Below are positions 1 to 5,819 of a stretch of DNA of 9,001 bases, in pieces. The notes under the pieces are model-generated. The model was given only the letters and a program-made list of their open reading frames with translations. It was not told where the DNA came from and did no database searches. This DNA is from an uncultured Acetatifactor sp. Lineage in GTDB: Bacteria > Bacillota > Clostridia > Lachnospirales > Lachnospiraceae. The stretch is from positions 1 through 9,001 of the forward strand of contig CAJUNZ010000105.1 in NCBI GenBank assembly GCA_910587755.1, in the 5' to 3' direction. Each line of letters begins with the position of its first letter. The first letter of the stretch is position 1. A program made the position numbers and the translations under genes.

Positions 1-1
1 C

Positions 2-1315
2 CAGGTCTCCCTCAGGGAGGTTATGGACAGCATTGTGAGCATCATTCAGCCTCAGGTGAAGGCGAAATGCCAGCAGTTCAGTATCTCCATCCAGGACATA
101 ACCACCGAGAATGTGTGCTGCGACAGTGTGAGGCTTAACCAGGTGATGATCAACCTTCTGGGAAATGCGGTGAAGTTTACCCCGGAGGAGGGAGCCATTC
201 AGGTATCTCTTTATGAGGAAGATTCTCCAAAGGGGGATGCATTTGTCCGCACCCATCTGCTGGTAAAGGACACGGGCATCGGTATGTCGGAGGAATACCA
301 GAAAGTTATCTTTGACTCTTTCAGCAGGGAGGACACGGAGCGGGTGCAGAAGACGGAGGGCACCGGTCTGGGAATGGCCATCACCAAGTACATAGTGGAC
401 GCCATGGGAGGCACCATCACCTTGAAGAGTAAGATTGGAGAGGGAACGGAATTTCATGTGGTTCTGGATCTGGAGAAGGCCCAGGTGATGGAGGCGGACA
501 TGGTGCTGCCGGAGTGGAATATGCTTCTGGTGGACGATGATGAGCAGCTTTGTCTGAGTGCGGTTGCCTCTCTGAAATCCATCGGGGTGAAGCCGGAGTG
601 GTGTATGAGCGCCGAGGAGGCCATACAGATGGTGGAAGAGCGCCATAGGCGGCGTGATGATTATCATGTGATTCTTCTGGACTGGAAACTGCCCGGGATG
701 AATGGAATCAGAGCAGCCCGTGAGATAAGGAGACGCTACGGCAATGATATTCCCATTCTGCTCATATCTGCCTATGACTGGAGTGAGATAGAGGAGGAGG
801 CCAGGGCGGCGGGTGTGACAGGTTTTATCTCCAAGCCTCTGTTTAAGTCCACACTGTACTATGGACTGAGATCCTTCTGGGAGAATGCCTGCGAGGTAAA
901 TTTGAACGCATCTTCTGACGAGGCGGGCGGAAAGCTTGCCGGGAAGCGGGTGCTGTTGGCGGAGGACAATGAGATCAACTGGGAGATTGCCCATGAACTG
1001 CTGGGAGATCTTGGTCTGGAGCTGGAGTGGGCGGAGAACGGAAGAGTGTGCGTGGAAAAATTCAGCGCTTCCTCCGTGGGATATTTTGACGCGGTGCTCA
1101 TGGATGTGCGCATGCCTGTGATGAACGGCTACCAGGCCACTGAGGCCATCCGCGCCCTGAAGCGGGAGGACGCAGGTCTTCCCATAATCGCCATGACTGC
1201 GGACGCGTTCGCGGAGGATATCCGCAAATGTATACAGAGCGGCATGAATGCCCATGTGCCCAAACCCATAGACGTGCGTGAAGTGGCCCGCCAGCTGGCC
1301 AGGTTTATCGGCTGA
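2..1315 (+). CDS. Hybrid sensor histidine kinase, C-terminal part (HATPase + two receiver domains); 5' end outside window
   Basis: The reading frame is open from base 2, so the gene starts upstream and the Met codon at 23 is probably internal. Counting that Met as residue 1, a GHKL ATPase domain spans about 35-150: N-box around NLLGNAVKF (44-52), G1 box DTGIG (83-87) and G2 box GTGLG (113-117). A first receiver domain (about 167-285) has acidic residues DDD 171-173, phospho-acceptor Asp220 in LLDWKLPG and Lys271. A second receiver (about 308-429) has Glu314/Asp315, acceptor Asp361 in LMDVRMPVMNG, Thr392 and Lys414. This is the usual order of hybrid kinases that run a multi-step His-Asp phosphorelay. 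The sensor, membrane and HisKA parts are not visible, so the stimulus is unknown. No output domain follows the second receiver, so a separate Hpt or regulator protein is expected. It converges with the AraC gene and is probably not part of the sugar locus. Confidence 0.93.
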   Translation, partial: QVSLREVMDSIVSIIQPQVKAKCQQFSISIQDITTENVCCDSVRLNQVMINLLGNAVKFTPEEGAIQVSLYEEDSPKGDAFVRTHLLVKDTGIGMSEEYQKVIFDSFSREDTERVQKTEGTGLGMAITKYIVDAMGGTITLKSKIGEGTEFHVVLDLEKAQVMEADMVLPEWNMLLVDDDEQLCLSAVASLKSIGVKPEWCMSAEEAIQMVEERHRRRDDYHVILLDWKLPGMNGIRAAREIRRRYGNDIPILLISAYDWSEIEEEARAAGVTGFISKPLFKSTLYYGLRSFWENACEVNLNASSDEAGGKLAGKRVLLAEDNEINWEIAHELLGDLGLELEWAENGRVCVEKFSASSVGYFDAVLMDVRMPVMNGYQATEAIRALKREDAGLPIIAMTADAFAEDIRKCIQSGMNAHVPKPIDVREVARQLARFIG

Positions 1316-1341
1316 GGAGGAATACATTTAGGAGAATCAAA

Positions 1342-1347
1342 ATGTGA
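1342..1347 (+). other. Start-stop codon pair behind a good ribosome-binding site
   Basis: Just downstream of the kinase stop, an AGGAG (1330-1334) sits 7 nt before ATG TGA, an initiation codon followed directly by a stop. The same stretch also has GGAGG right after the kinase stop (1316-1320). No protein can be made from it. It may be chance, a remnant of a lost downstream gene, or a ribosome-parking element. The sequence shows only the arrangement. Confidence 0.3.
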
Positions 1348-1381
1348 CCAGAGAGGAATAAACTGTATACAGAAGCCCGGC

Positions 1382-1419
1382 AGGGGGACAGAGAGGTGAA
1401 GAAAAACTCTCTGCCCCCT
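1382..1419. terminator. Stem-loop between converging kinase and AraC genes, probable terminator
   Basis: The left arm (1382-1395) is AGGGGGACAGAGAG and the right arm (1407-1419) is CTCTCTGCCCCCT. They pair over 13 bp with a single bulged A at 1388 and an 11-nt loop. On the + strand only three Ts follow (1419-1421), and on the - strand there is no T run, so it is a strong hairpin but a weak classical intrinsic terminator. It lies 66 nt after the kinase stop and 15 nt after the AraC stop, where a shared bidirectional terminator is expected. Confidence 0.6.
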
Positions 1420-1434
1420 TTGCTGTGTGTGGGC

Positions 1435-2367
1435 TTAACGCAAATGAGGATGGGAGTGGCCGGTGTGGTGGGCCTGTCCGCTGTGAATCTGAATGGGTGG
1501 AGCCTGTCTGGAAGGCTTCCCGCCGCCGTGTTCATTCCGCCACTGCCTTGGGGAGATACCGTATACATTTTTAAAGGCTCTGGAAAAGTGCAGCTGGTTG
1601 GGGTAGCCCACGGCATTTCCTACGTCTCCCACGGACAGTTCCGTGAGCTTCAAAAGTTCCGCCGCTTTGGTCATGCGGTAGGAGATAAGGAATTCCTGGG
1701 GGGATTTTCCCATGTGCTCATGGAAGATTTTTCCGAAATAGCTTCGGTTCAGGCCGCAGGTGGCGGCGATATCCTCCACGGAGATATCGTTCTGAAAGTT
1801 CTGCTCAATGAAGGAAAACGCTTCTTTAATGTAAAAATCCCGCAGGCCTCCTGCCTTTTCCGTCCGGGGAGAGGCAGAGGAGCGGACCAGACTGTCCAAA
1901 AACAGGTAGAGGTGCCCGATGAGATGGAAGGGCGGCTCATCCTTGTGATTTACCATATACATCATTTCATTTTTCATGGTCTCTGCGATATCTTTGTGCC
2001 GCGCCCGGTATACCGGCTGCTGCGGCTTCAGTCCGGCTGATTCCACAGCCTCTTTGACCCTCAGACCGTCAAACTCTATCCATACATATTCCCAGGGGAT
2101 CTCCCGGTCCGCGATATAGGTGCAGATCTGGTGGGGGAAGAGCATAAAACCCTGTCCGCTTTTAATCTGGAAGGCGTTGGATTCTATTTTCCCCTCCTCC
2201 TGGGCGTAGAGAATGCCCGTGCCGGAGAGGCAGTAATGGAACAGGTAATGGTTCCTGGCGGCGGGCCCGAAGGAGTGGGAGGGGTCACACTGTTCCCATC
2301 CGAACTGGTACATGTCCAGGTCTACAAAATTTTCACTTGGAAAAACGGAAAAGATCACTTCGCTCAT
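1435..2367 (-). CDS. AraC-family transcriptional regulator of the alpha-galactoside locus (MsmR/RafR-like)
   Basis: 310 residues. The N-terminal half (about 15-115) is a cupin-like AraC ligand-binding domain, with the typical stretch YQFGWEQCDPSHSFGP followed by RNHYLFHYCLSGTG (20-51) and LFPHQICTYIA (77-86). The C-terminal part (about 180-280) is a double helix-turn-helix AraC DNA-binding domain: first HTH about 195-218 (ISVEDIAATCGLNRSYFGKIF), second about 245-268 (SVGDVGNAVGYPNQLHFSRAF), ending in the family motif YGISPRQWR. The start is fixed by AGGGAGG, 6 nt before the ATG. The gene is divergent from the sugar importer, so it very likely controls it. In related MsmR-type systems such proteins activate on alpha-galactoside binding; the ligand here is inferred from the neighbours. 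An odd 30-residue tail (281-310) with six His follows the normal end of the domain. Confidence 0.9.
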   Translation of the reverse strand: MSEVIFSVFPSENFVDLDMYQFGWEQCDPSHSFGPAARNHYLFHYCLSGTGILYAQEEGKIESNAFQIKSGQGFMLFPHQICTYIADREIPWEYVWIEFDGLRVKEAVESAGLKPQQPVYRARHKDIAETMKNEMMYMVNHKDEPPFHLIGHLYLFLDSLVRSSASPRTEKAGGLRDFYIKEAFSFIEQNFQNDISVEDIAATCGLNRSYFGKIFHEHMGKSPQEFLISYRMTKAAELLKLTELSVGDVGNAVGYPNQLHFSRAFKNVYGISPRQWRNEHGGGKPSRQAPPIQIHSGQAHHTGHSHPHLR

Positions 2368-2409
2368 AGGCTACCTCCCTTGGCCGGCTGTCACTCTGGG
2401 GCAGGAACC

Positions 2410-2439
2410 ATTATATACCATAATGCCGCATGATTTCAA
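2410..2439 (-). promoter_or_regulatory. Predicted sigma-A promoter of the AraC gene
   Basis: On the minus strand, the -35 is TTGAAA (plus 2434-2439, 5 of 6 consensus) and the -10 is TATAAT (plus 2410-2415, 6 of 6), separated by 18 bp. Transcription would begin about 30-40 nt before the AraC ATG. The spacer carries one copy of the 13-bp element GGCATTATGGTAT, so the promoter is likely regulated, possibly by the AraC protein itself. Confidence 0.7.
2415..2427 (-). promoter_or_regulatory. Copy 1 of 13-bp element GGCATTATGRTAT (in the AraC promoter)
   Basis: Read on the minus strand this is GGCATTATGGTAT. It lies in the spacer of the AraC promoter and overlaps its -10 by one base. The second copy (2500-2512, GGCATTATGATAT) lies on the plus strand in the other promoter. 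The two match at 12 of 13 positions and point away from each other, with centres about 85 bp apart. It is a candidate regulator half-site; the protein that binds is not shown by the sequence. Confidence 0.45.
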
Positions 2440-2448
2440 ATAATTCTT

Positions 2449-2463
2449 GCAAAACTAGCAAAA
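2449..2463 (+). promoter_or_regulatory. Direct repeat GCAAAA / GCAAAA, candidate activator half-sites
   Basis: GCAAAA occurs at 2449-2454 and again at 2458-2463, followed by the related GCATAAAA at 2466-2473. The spacing is about 9 nt, near one helical turn. The position, about 50-65 bp upstream of the operon -10 box, suits an AraC-type activator, which commonly binds two direct half-sites. The region is A-rich, so chance remains possible. Confidence 0.3.
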
Positions 2464-2479
2464 AGGCATAAAACACCCA

Positions 2480-2493
2480 AAATGCATGCATTT
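2480..2493. promoter_or_regulatory. 14-bp perfect palindrome, candidate operator
   Basis: AAATGCATGCATTT is a perfect dyad centred between 2486 and 2487. It ends at the putative -35 region of the operon promoter. Placement and symmetry suit a dimeric repressor or a second regulator. It does not resemble the CcpA cre consensus, so the binding protein is unknown. Confidence 0.45.
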
Positions 2494-2520
2494 ATTGATG
2501 GCATTATGATATGTTATAAT
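2492..2520 (+). promoter_or_regulatory. Predicted extended -10 promoter of the sugar importer operon
   Basis: TGTTATAAT (2512-2520) is a perfect extended -10 box. The hexamer at the correct 17-bp spacing (2492-2497, TTATTG) is a poor -35, which suits a promoter that depends on an activator. The predicted start is about 2527, giving a 5' leader of some 23 nt before the ATG at 2550. The spacer holds copy 2 of the 13-bp element, and the upstream edge overlaps the 14-bp palindrome. Confidence 0.65.
2500..2512 (+). promoter_or_regulatory. Copy 2 of 13-bp element GGCATTATGRTAT (in the operon promoter)
   Basis: GGCATTATGATAT lies between the -35 region and the TATAAT of the operon promoter. It has the same orientation relative to transcription as copy 1 has to the AraC promoter. 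A protein bound here would cover the core promoter. See copy 1 at 2415-2427. Confidence 0.45.
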
Positions 2521-2549
2521 TCCATTATCAAAAAGAGAGGAGAAATTCT

Positions 2550-3824
2550 ATGAAAGGAAACAGGTTAAAATGCTTGGGACTGGCATTGGGCTGCGGGGTG
2601 TCTTCCCTGGCTCTCCAGGGCTGCGGGAATTCTTCGGACCGGATAGAGATCGAGATCGTGCAGTACAAACCGGAAGCGGCCAACTATTTCAAGACGGTGG
2701 AAGATGAGTTCAACGCGACACATGACGATATTCATCTAACCATCAGCTCCCCCAACGATGCCATGACCATCCTGAAGACCAGATTTATCAGGGAGGACTA
2801 TCCGGACATCATAGGTATTGGAGGGGACATCAATTACTCCTATTTCGTGGATGCGGAGATTCTGGAGGACATCTCCGGTTATGAGGGGATGAAGGACATC
2901 AACCAGGGATATCTGGACATTGCCGAGGCTCTGGAGCTGGTGCCCAAGGACGGTACATACATTCTGCCTTACGCCGCCAACGCGGCCGGGATTCTCTACA
3001 ACAGGGATATGTTTGCAGAGCATGGCTGGGAGGTTCCAGAGACATGGGGGGAACTGATGGAGCTGTGTGAGGAGATCAAGGCGGAGGGGATCCTGCCCTT
3101 CTATTTCGGGTTTAAGGATACCTGGACCTGTCTGGCGCCCTGGAACGCTATGGCGGTGGAACTTTCACCGGCGGATACGGCCAAACAGGTCAACAGGGGG
3201 GGCACCTCCTTCACCCAGGAGTACAGAGTGCTGGCGGAAAAATATCTCAGCCTGCTGCCTTATGGGCCCGATGACCCATTTGCCTATGGATACAATGACG
3301 CCTGTACCGCTTTTGCCAGGGGAGAATCCGCAATGTACCCCATAGGAAGCTATGCGGCGCCTCAGATTCTGTCTGTGAATCCGGATCTGAATATGGACTC
3401 CTTTGTGATGCCTGCGGGGGAGGAGAAAGAGGATCGTACACTGAACTCCGGCATTGACCTGGGCTTCTGTGTTATGGCAGGATGTGAGAACAAGGAGGCT
3501 GCTTATGAAGTTCTGGACTTTCTGCTGGAGGATGAGAATCTCCAGAAGTATCTCCAGGCCCAGAACGGGGTTCCCTGCAAGAAGGGAGAGTTTGAGCTGG
3601 CCTCCATGCTGGACGGAATGCTTCCTTTTATCGAGGCGGGCAATATGACGGACTATCAGGACCACTATTATCCTGCGGAAATGTCCGTGGACGCTCTGCT
3701 GCAGACCTTCCTTCTGGAGAAAGATGTGGACGATTTCCTGGGGACCTTTGACAAGAACTGGCAGCGGTACAACAGGGATATCATCCGTATGGTTCAGGAA
3801 TACGAACAGTCCGGGAGTAAATAA
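2550..3824 (+). CDS. Sugar ABC transporter solute-binding lipoprotein (family 1; likely raffinose/melibiose binding, MsmE/RafE-like)
   Basis: 424 residues. It begins with a lipoprotein signal: basic MKGNRLK, a hydrophobic stretch, then the lipobox LQGC with acylated Cys25, so the mature protein would be tethered outside the membrane. The body is a family-1 extracellular solute-binding protein, shown by the hallmark run YILPYAANAAGILYNRDMF (137-155) followed by GWEVPETWGELMELC. Length is normal for the family (about 410-440). AGGAG at 2538-2542 is 7 nt before the ATG and fixes the start. It is the first gene of the operon, right behind the divergent promoter, and is followed by two permease genes. 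The sugar cannot be read from the sequence; alpha-galactosides are inferred from the downstream GH36 enzyme. An intercistronic hairpin follows and may raise its expression relative to the permeases. Confidence 0.92.
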   Translation: MKGNRLKCLGLALGCGVSSLALQGCGNSSDRIEIEIVQYKPEAANYFKTVEDEFNATHDDIHLTISSPNDAMTILKTRFIREDYPDIIGIGGDINYSYFVDAEILEDISGYEGMKDINQGYLDIAEALELVPKDGTYILPYAANAAGILYNRDMFAEHGWEVPETWGELMELCEEIKAEGILPFYFGFKDTWTCLAPWNAMAVELSPADTAKQVNRGGTSFTQEYRVLAEKYLSLLPYGPDDPFAYGYNDACTAFARGESAMYPIGSYAAPQILSVNPDLNMDSFVMPAGEEKEDRTLNSGIDLGFCVMAGCENKEAAYEVLDFLLEDENLQKYLQAQNGVPCKKGEFELASMLDGMLPFIEAGNMTDYQDHYYPAEMSVDALLQTFLLEKDVDDFLGTFDKNWQRYNRDIIRMVQEYEQSGSK

Positions 3825-3856
3825 GAGATTATCGGCAGTGCCTGAAATTAAGGCTG

Positions 3857-3885
3857 CGCCGCGGCATGGATGGATCTGCCCGGCG
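3857..3885 (+). other. Intercistronic mRNA hairpin after the binding-protein gene
   Basis: Left arm CGCCGCGGCA (3857-3866) pairs with TGCCCGGCG (3877-3885), giving 9 bp with one bulged C at 3862 and a 10-nt loop. No T run follows, so it is not an intrinsic terminator. It lies in the 84-bp gap between the binding-protein stop and the first permease start. Hairpins at this position in MalEFG-type operons are known to protect the upstream message and give more binding protein than permease. That role is inferred here. Confidence 0.5.
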
Positions 3886-3908
3886 GGGCCGGATATAGGA
3901 GAGAGAGA

Positions 3909-4775
3909 ATGAAAAATGATAGAAAAAGAACTTTTCTGCTGATCACCATACCGATTCTGGCCTTGTTTGTCTGTTTCAATACCATTCCGCTGATCCGGGG
4001 TGTGGTATACAGCTTTACCAATTTCAGAGGCTTTGGAAAATTCGACTGGGTGGGACTGCGGAACTATATTGACCTGTTTTCAGATGCCCGTGTGGGGAAA
4101 TCCTATCTGTTTACCATTAAGCTGGCGGTGGTTGCCACCATTGTGGTGAATGTGATCAGCATTATTCTGGCCCTGGGGCTCAACAGCAGGATCCGGGCCA
4201 AGGGATTTTTCCGGGGAGCCTACTTCCTGCCCAATATCCTTGGTTCCCTGATTGTAGGCTATATCTTCAATTACTTTTTTACTTATATTCTTCCTGCTCT
4301 GGCGGACATGGTGGGGATTGAGGCTCTGCGCTCCAGCATCCTGTCCAGCCCCAGCAAAGCCTGGATCGGCGTCATGATTGTGTGCGCCTGGCAGGCAGTG
4401 GCAATGAACACCATTATCTATATCTCCGGGCTTCAGACGGTGCCGGAGGATGTGTATGAGGCAGGGGGCCTGGACGGGGCCACAGGGTGGAAGCAGTTCC
4501 GTCACCTGACCTTCCCTCTGATCATCCCCTTCTTCTCTATCAACATGGTGCTGTGCGTGAAGAATTTCCTGATGGTGTTTGACCAGATCATGGCCCTGAC
4601 CAAGGGCGGCCCGGCCCAGAGCACGGAGTCCATCTCCTACCTGATCTACAACAACGGTATGTCTGGAGGACAGTTCGGATTCCAGAGCGCTAATGCGGTG
4701 GTATTCTTTATTGTGATTGTGATCATCTCGGTGGCTCAGATGAAATTTACCAGTTCAAAGGAGGAGCAGTTATGA
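3909..4775 (+). CDS. Sugar ABC transporter permease, MalF-type (MsmF/RafF-like)
   Basis: 288 residues with about six membrane segments: roughly 9-29, 68-90, 101-122, 152-174, 204-224 and 262-278. The cytoplasmic EAA loop that docks the ATPase is seen as EAGGLDGATGWKQFRHLTFPLIIP (184-207), in two pieces EAGGLDG and FPLIIP. The GGPAQSTESISYLIY stretch (233-247) is typical of the MalF half of sugar importers. I chose the ATG at 3909 because AGGAGA (3897-3902) sits 6 nt upstream; an earlier in-frame ATG at 3870 lies inside the intercistronic hairpin and has no good ribosome site. The gene ends in a 4-bp ATGA overlap with the second permease, so the two are translationally coupled and should form a heterodimeric channel. 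Confidence 0.92.
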   Translation: MKNDRKRTFLLITIPILALFVCFNTIPLIRGVVYSFTNFRGFGKFDWVGLRNYIDLFSDARVGKSYLFTIKLAVVATIVVNVISIILALGLNSRIRAKGFFRGAYFLPNILGSLIVGYIFNYFFTYILPALADMVGIEALRSSILSSPSKAWIGVMIVCAWQAVAMNTIIYISGLQTVPEDVYEAGGLDGATGWKQFRHLTFPLIIPFFSINMVLCVKNFLMVFDQIMALTKGGPAQSTESISYLIYNNGMSGGQFGFQSANAVVFFIVIVIISVAQMKFTSSKEEQL

Positions 4776-5617
4776 AACATACTTCGACCGTGGGAAAAAC
4801 CAACAGGCTTGTGCTGGTGCTGCTGATCCTGGGTCTCTCCACCATTGCATTTCCACTGTATTTGACCAGTGTGATTGCCTTCAAGCAGCCTTCGGAGATG
4901 ACCAACAGCATCAGTGGTATTCTGTCCCTACCCAAGACCTGGAGCCTGGACAATTTCCGGGAGGCTATGGAGGTGACAAACTTCTGGCGCTCCCTGGGGA
5001 ACAGCCTTCTGATCTCCGTGCTTACGGTGGGGCTGTCCATCCTGGTTCACTCCCTTATGGGATATGCTCTGGGCAGGAACAAGGCTCACAGCAAATTTTA
5101 TAACTTTGTCTATCTCTTCATTGTCAGCGGTATGTTTGTGCCCTTTGCCATTCTGATGATGCCTCTGGCAAAGCAGACGGCGGAGCTGCACCTGGCAAAC
5201 TGGGCCGGCGTCATCATCCTGTATGTGGTGTTCTACATGCCCATGAACATTATGCTCTACTCCGGGTATCTGGTGAATATTCCCATGGCCCTGGAGGAGG
5301 CGGCCAAGGTTGACGGAGCTTCCACCTGGACTACCTACTGGAAGGTGATCTTCCCTGTGATGACTCCCATGCACGCCACGGTGGCGGTGATCACAGCCCT
5401 GGCAGTGTGGAATGACGTGATGACGCCCCTGATTATTATGGCGGGCTCGGGAGAGAACACGCTGCCCCTGGCGCAGCTGAACTTCCAGTCCCAGTTCGGC
5501 ACCAATTATAACCTGGCGTTTGCGTCCTATCTGCTGTCCCTGATCCCGATTCTGATCTTCTATCTTGTCTGCCAGAAGCAGATTTTGAACGGGGTAACAA
5601 ACGGGGCGGTGAAGTAG
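4772..5617 (+). CDS. Sugar ABC transporter permease, MalG-type (MsmG/RafG-like)
   Basis: 281 residues, about six membrane segments (roughly 12-34, 76-99, 112-131, 143-164, 201-223, 247-267). The EAA loop is near-consensus: EEAAKVDGASTWTTYWKVIF, ending in P at 195. The periplasmic NFREAMEVTNFWRSLGNSLL motif (61-80) is typical of the MalG half. The start overlaps the previous gene's stop by ATGA and has AAAGGAGG (4757-4764), 7 nt upstream. It partners with the preceding permease and with the binding lipoprotein. No ATPase gene follows: the next gene is an enzyme after a 202-bp gap, so a shared MsmK/UgpC-type ATPase encoded elsewhere must energise transport. Confidence 0.93.
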   Translation: MKHTSTVGKTNRLVLVLLILGLSTIAFPLYLTSVIAFKQPSEMTNSISGILSLPKTWSLDNFREAMEVTNFWRSLGNSLLISVLTVGLSILVHSLMGYALGRNKAHSKFYNFVYLFIVSGMFVPFAILMMPLAKQTAELHLANWAGVIILYVVFYMPMNIMLYSGYLVNIPMALEEAAKVDGASTWTTYWKVIFPVMTPMHATVAVITALAVWNDVMTPLIIMAGSGENTLPLAQLNFQSQFGTNYNLAFASYLLSLIPILIFYLVCQKQILNGVTNGAVK

Positions 5618-5677
5618 GAAAAGATCCAAATAAATCAGCCCAATTCAGCAATTCAATATAGCAGTTCAATGCAGTGA

Positions 5678-5702
5678 GGCGGCTCCGGTTACAGGGGCCG
5701 CC
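5678..5702 (+). other. GC-rich hairpin in the permease-galactosidase gap
   Basis: GGCGGCTCC (5678-5686) pairs with GGGGCCGCC (5694-5702): 9 bp including one T-G wobble, with a 7-nt loop GGTTACA. There is no T run after it, so it is not an intrinsic terminator. It could mark an mRNA processing or stability point, or be a partial attenuator, between the importer genes and the enzyme genes. Confidence 0.5.
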
Positions 5703-5743
5703 CCCAGGCAGTTGTAGGAAACGGCAGGAAGCGATGTTAATGT

Positions 5744-5780
5744 GGGGCATTCAAGCCCTGGGGGAGCAGCGGAATGCCTC
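5744..5780 (+). other. Second inverted repeat in the galactosidase leader
   Basis: GGGGCATTC (5744-5752) pairs with GAATGCCTC (5772-5780) over 9 bp with one G-T wobble, enclosing 19 nt. It ends 29 nt before the galactosidase ribosome site. In the same gap I see no convincing promoter: the best, TTGTAG with GTTAAT at 18 bp (5712-5741), is weak. The enzyme gene is therefore probably read from the operon promoter through this leader. Confidence 0.4.
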
Positions 5781-5819
5781 TGACATCAGTCATGGCGGGA
5801 CTTAGAACAGGGAGAGATT

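Noticed and set aside
1396..2040. Open frame of 214 codons on the + strand with a GTG start
   Set aside because: It lies wholly antisense to the AraC gene, whose cupin and double HTH motifs are clear. The frame shows no recognisable domain and arises from codon bias of the real gene.
2368..2549. Catabolite repression cre site for CcpA
   Set aside because: I searched the divergent region by eye for the TGWNANCGNTNWCA pattern and found no acceptable match. The palindrome at 2480-2493 does not fit it.
3870..3908. Earlier ATG start for the MalF-type permease, adding 13 residues
   Set aside because: It sits inside the intercistronic hairpin with no ribosome site. The ATG at 3909 has AGGAGA at proper spacing and gives a normal permease N-terminus.
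4928..5629. Minus-strand frame of 233 codons, rich in His and Gln
   Set aside because: It is complementary to the MalG-type permease gene, has no family signature, and has a composition typical of an antisense shadow.
5712..5741. Possible internal promoter (TTGTAG, 18 bp, GTTAAT) before the galactosidase gene
   Set aside because: Only 3 of 6 and 4 of 6 consensus matches and no extended -10, so it is too weak to call without transcript data.
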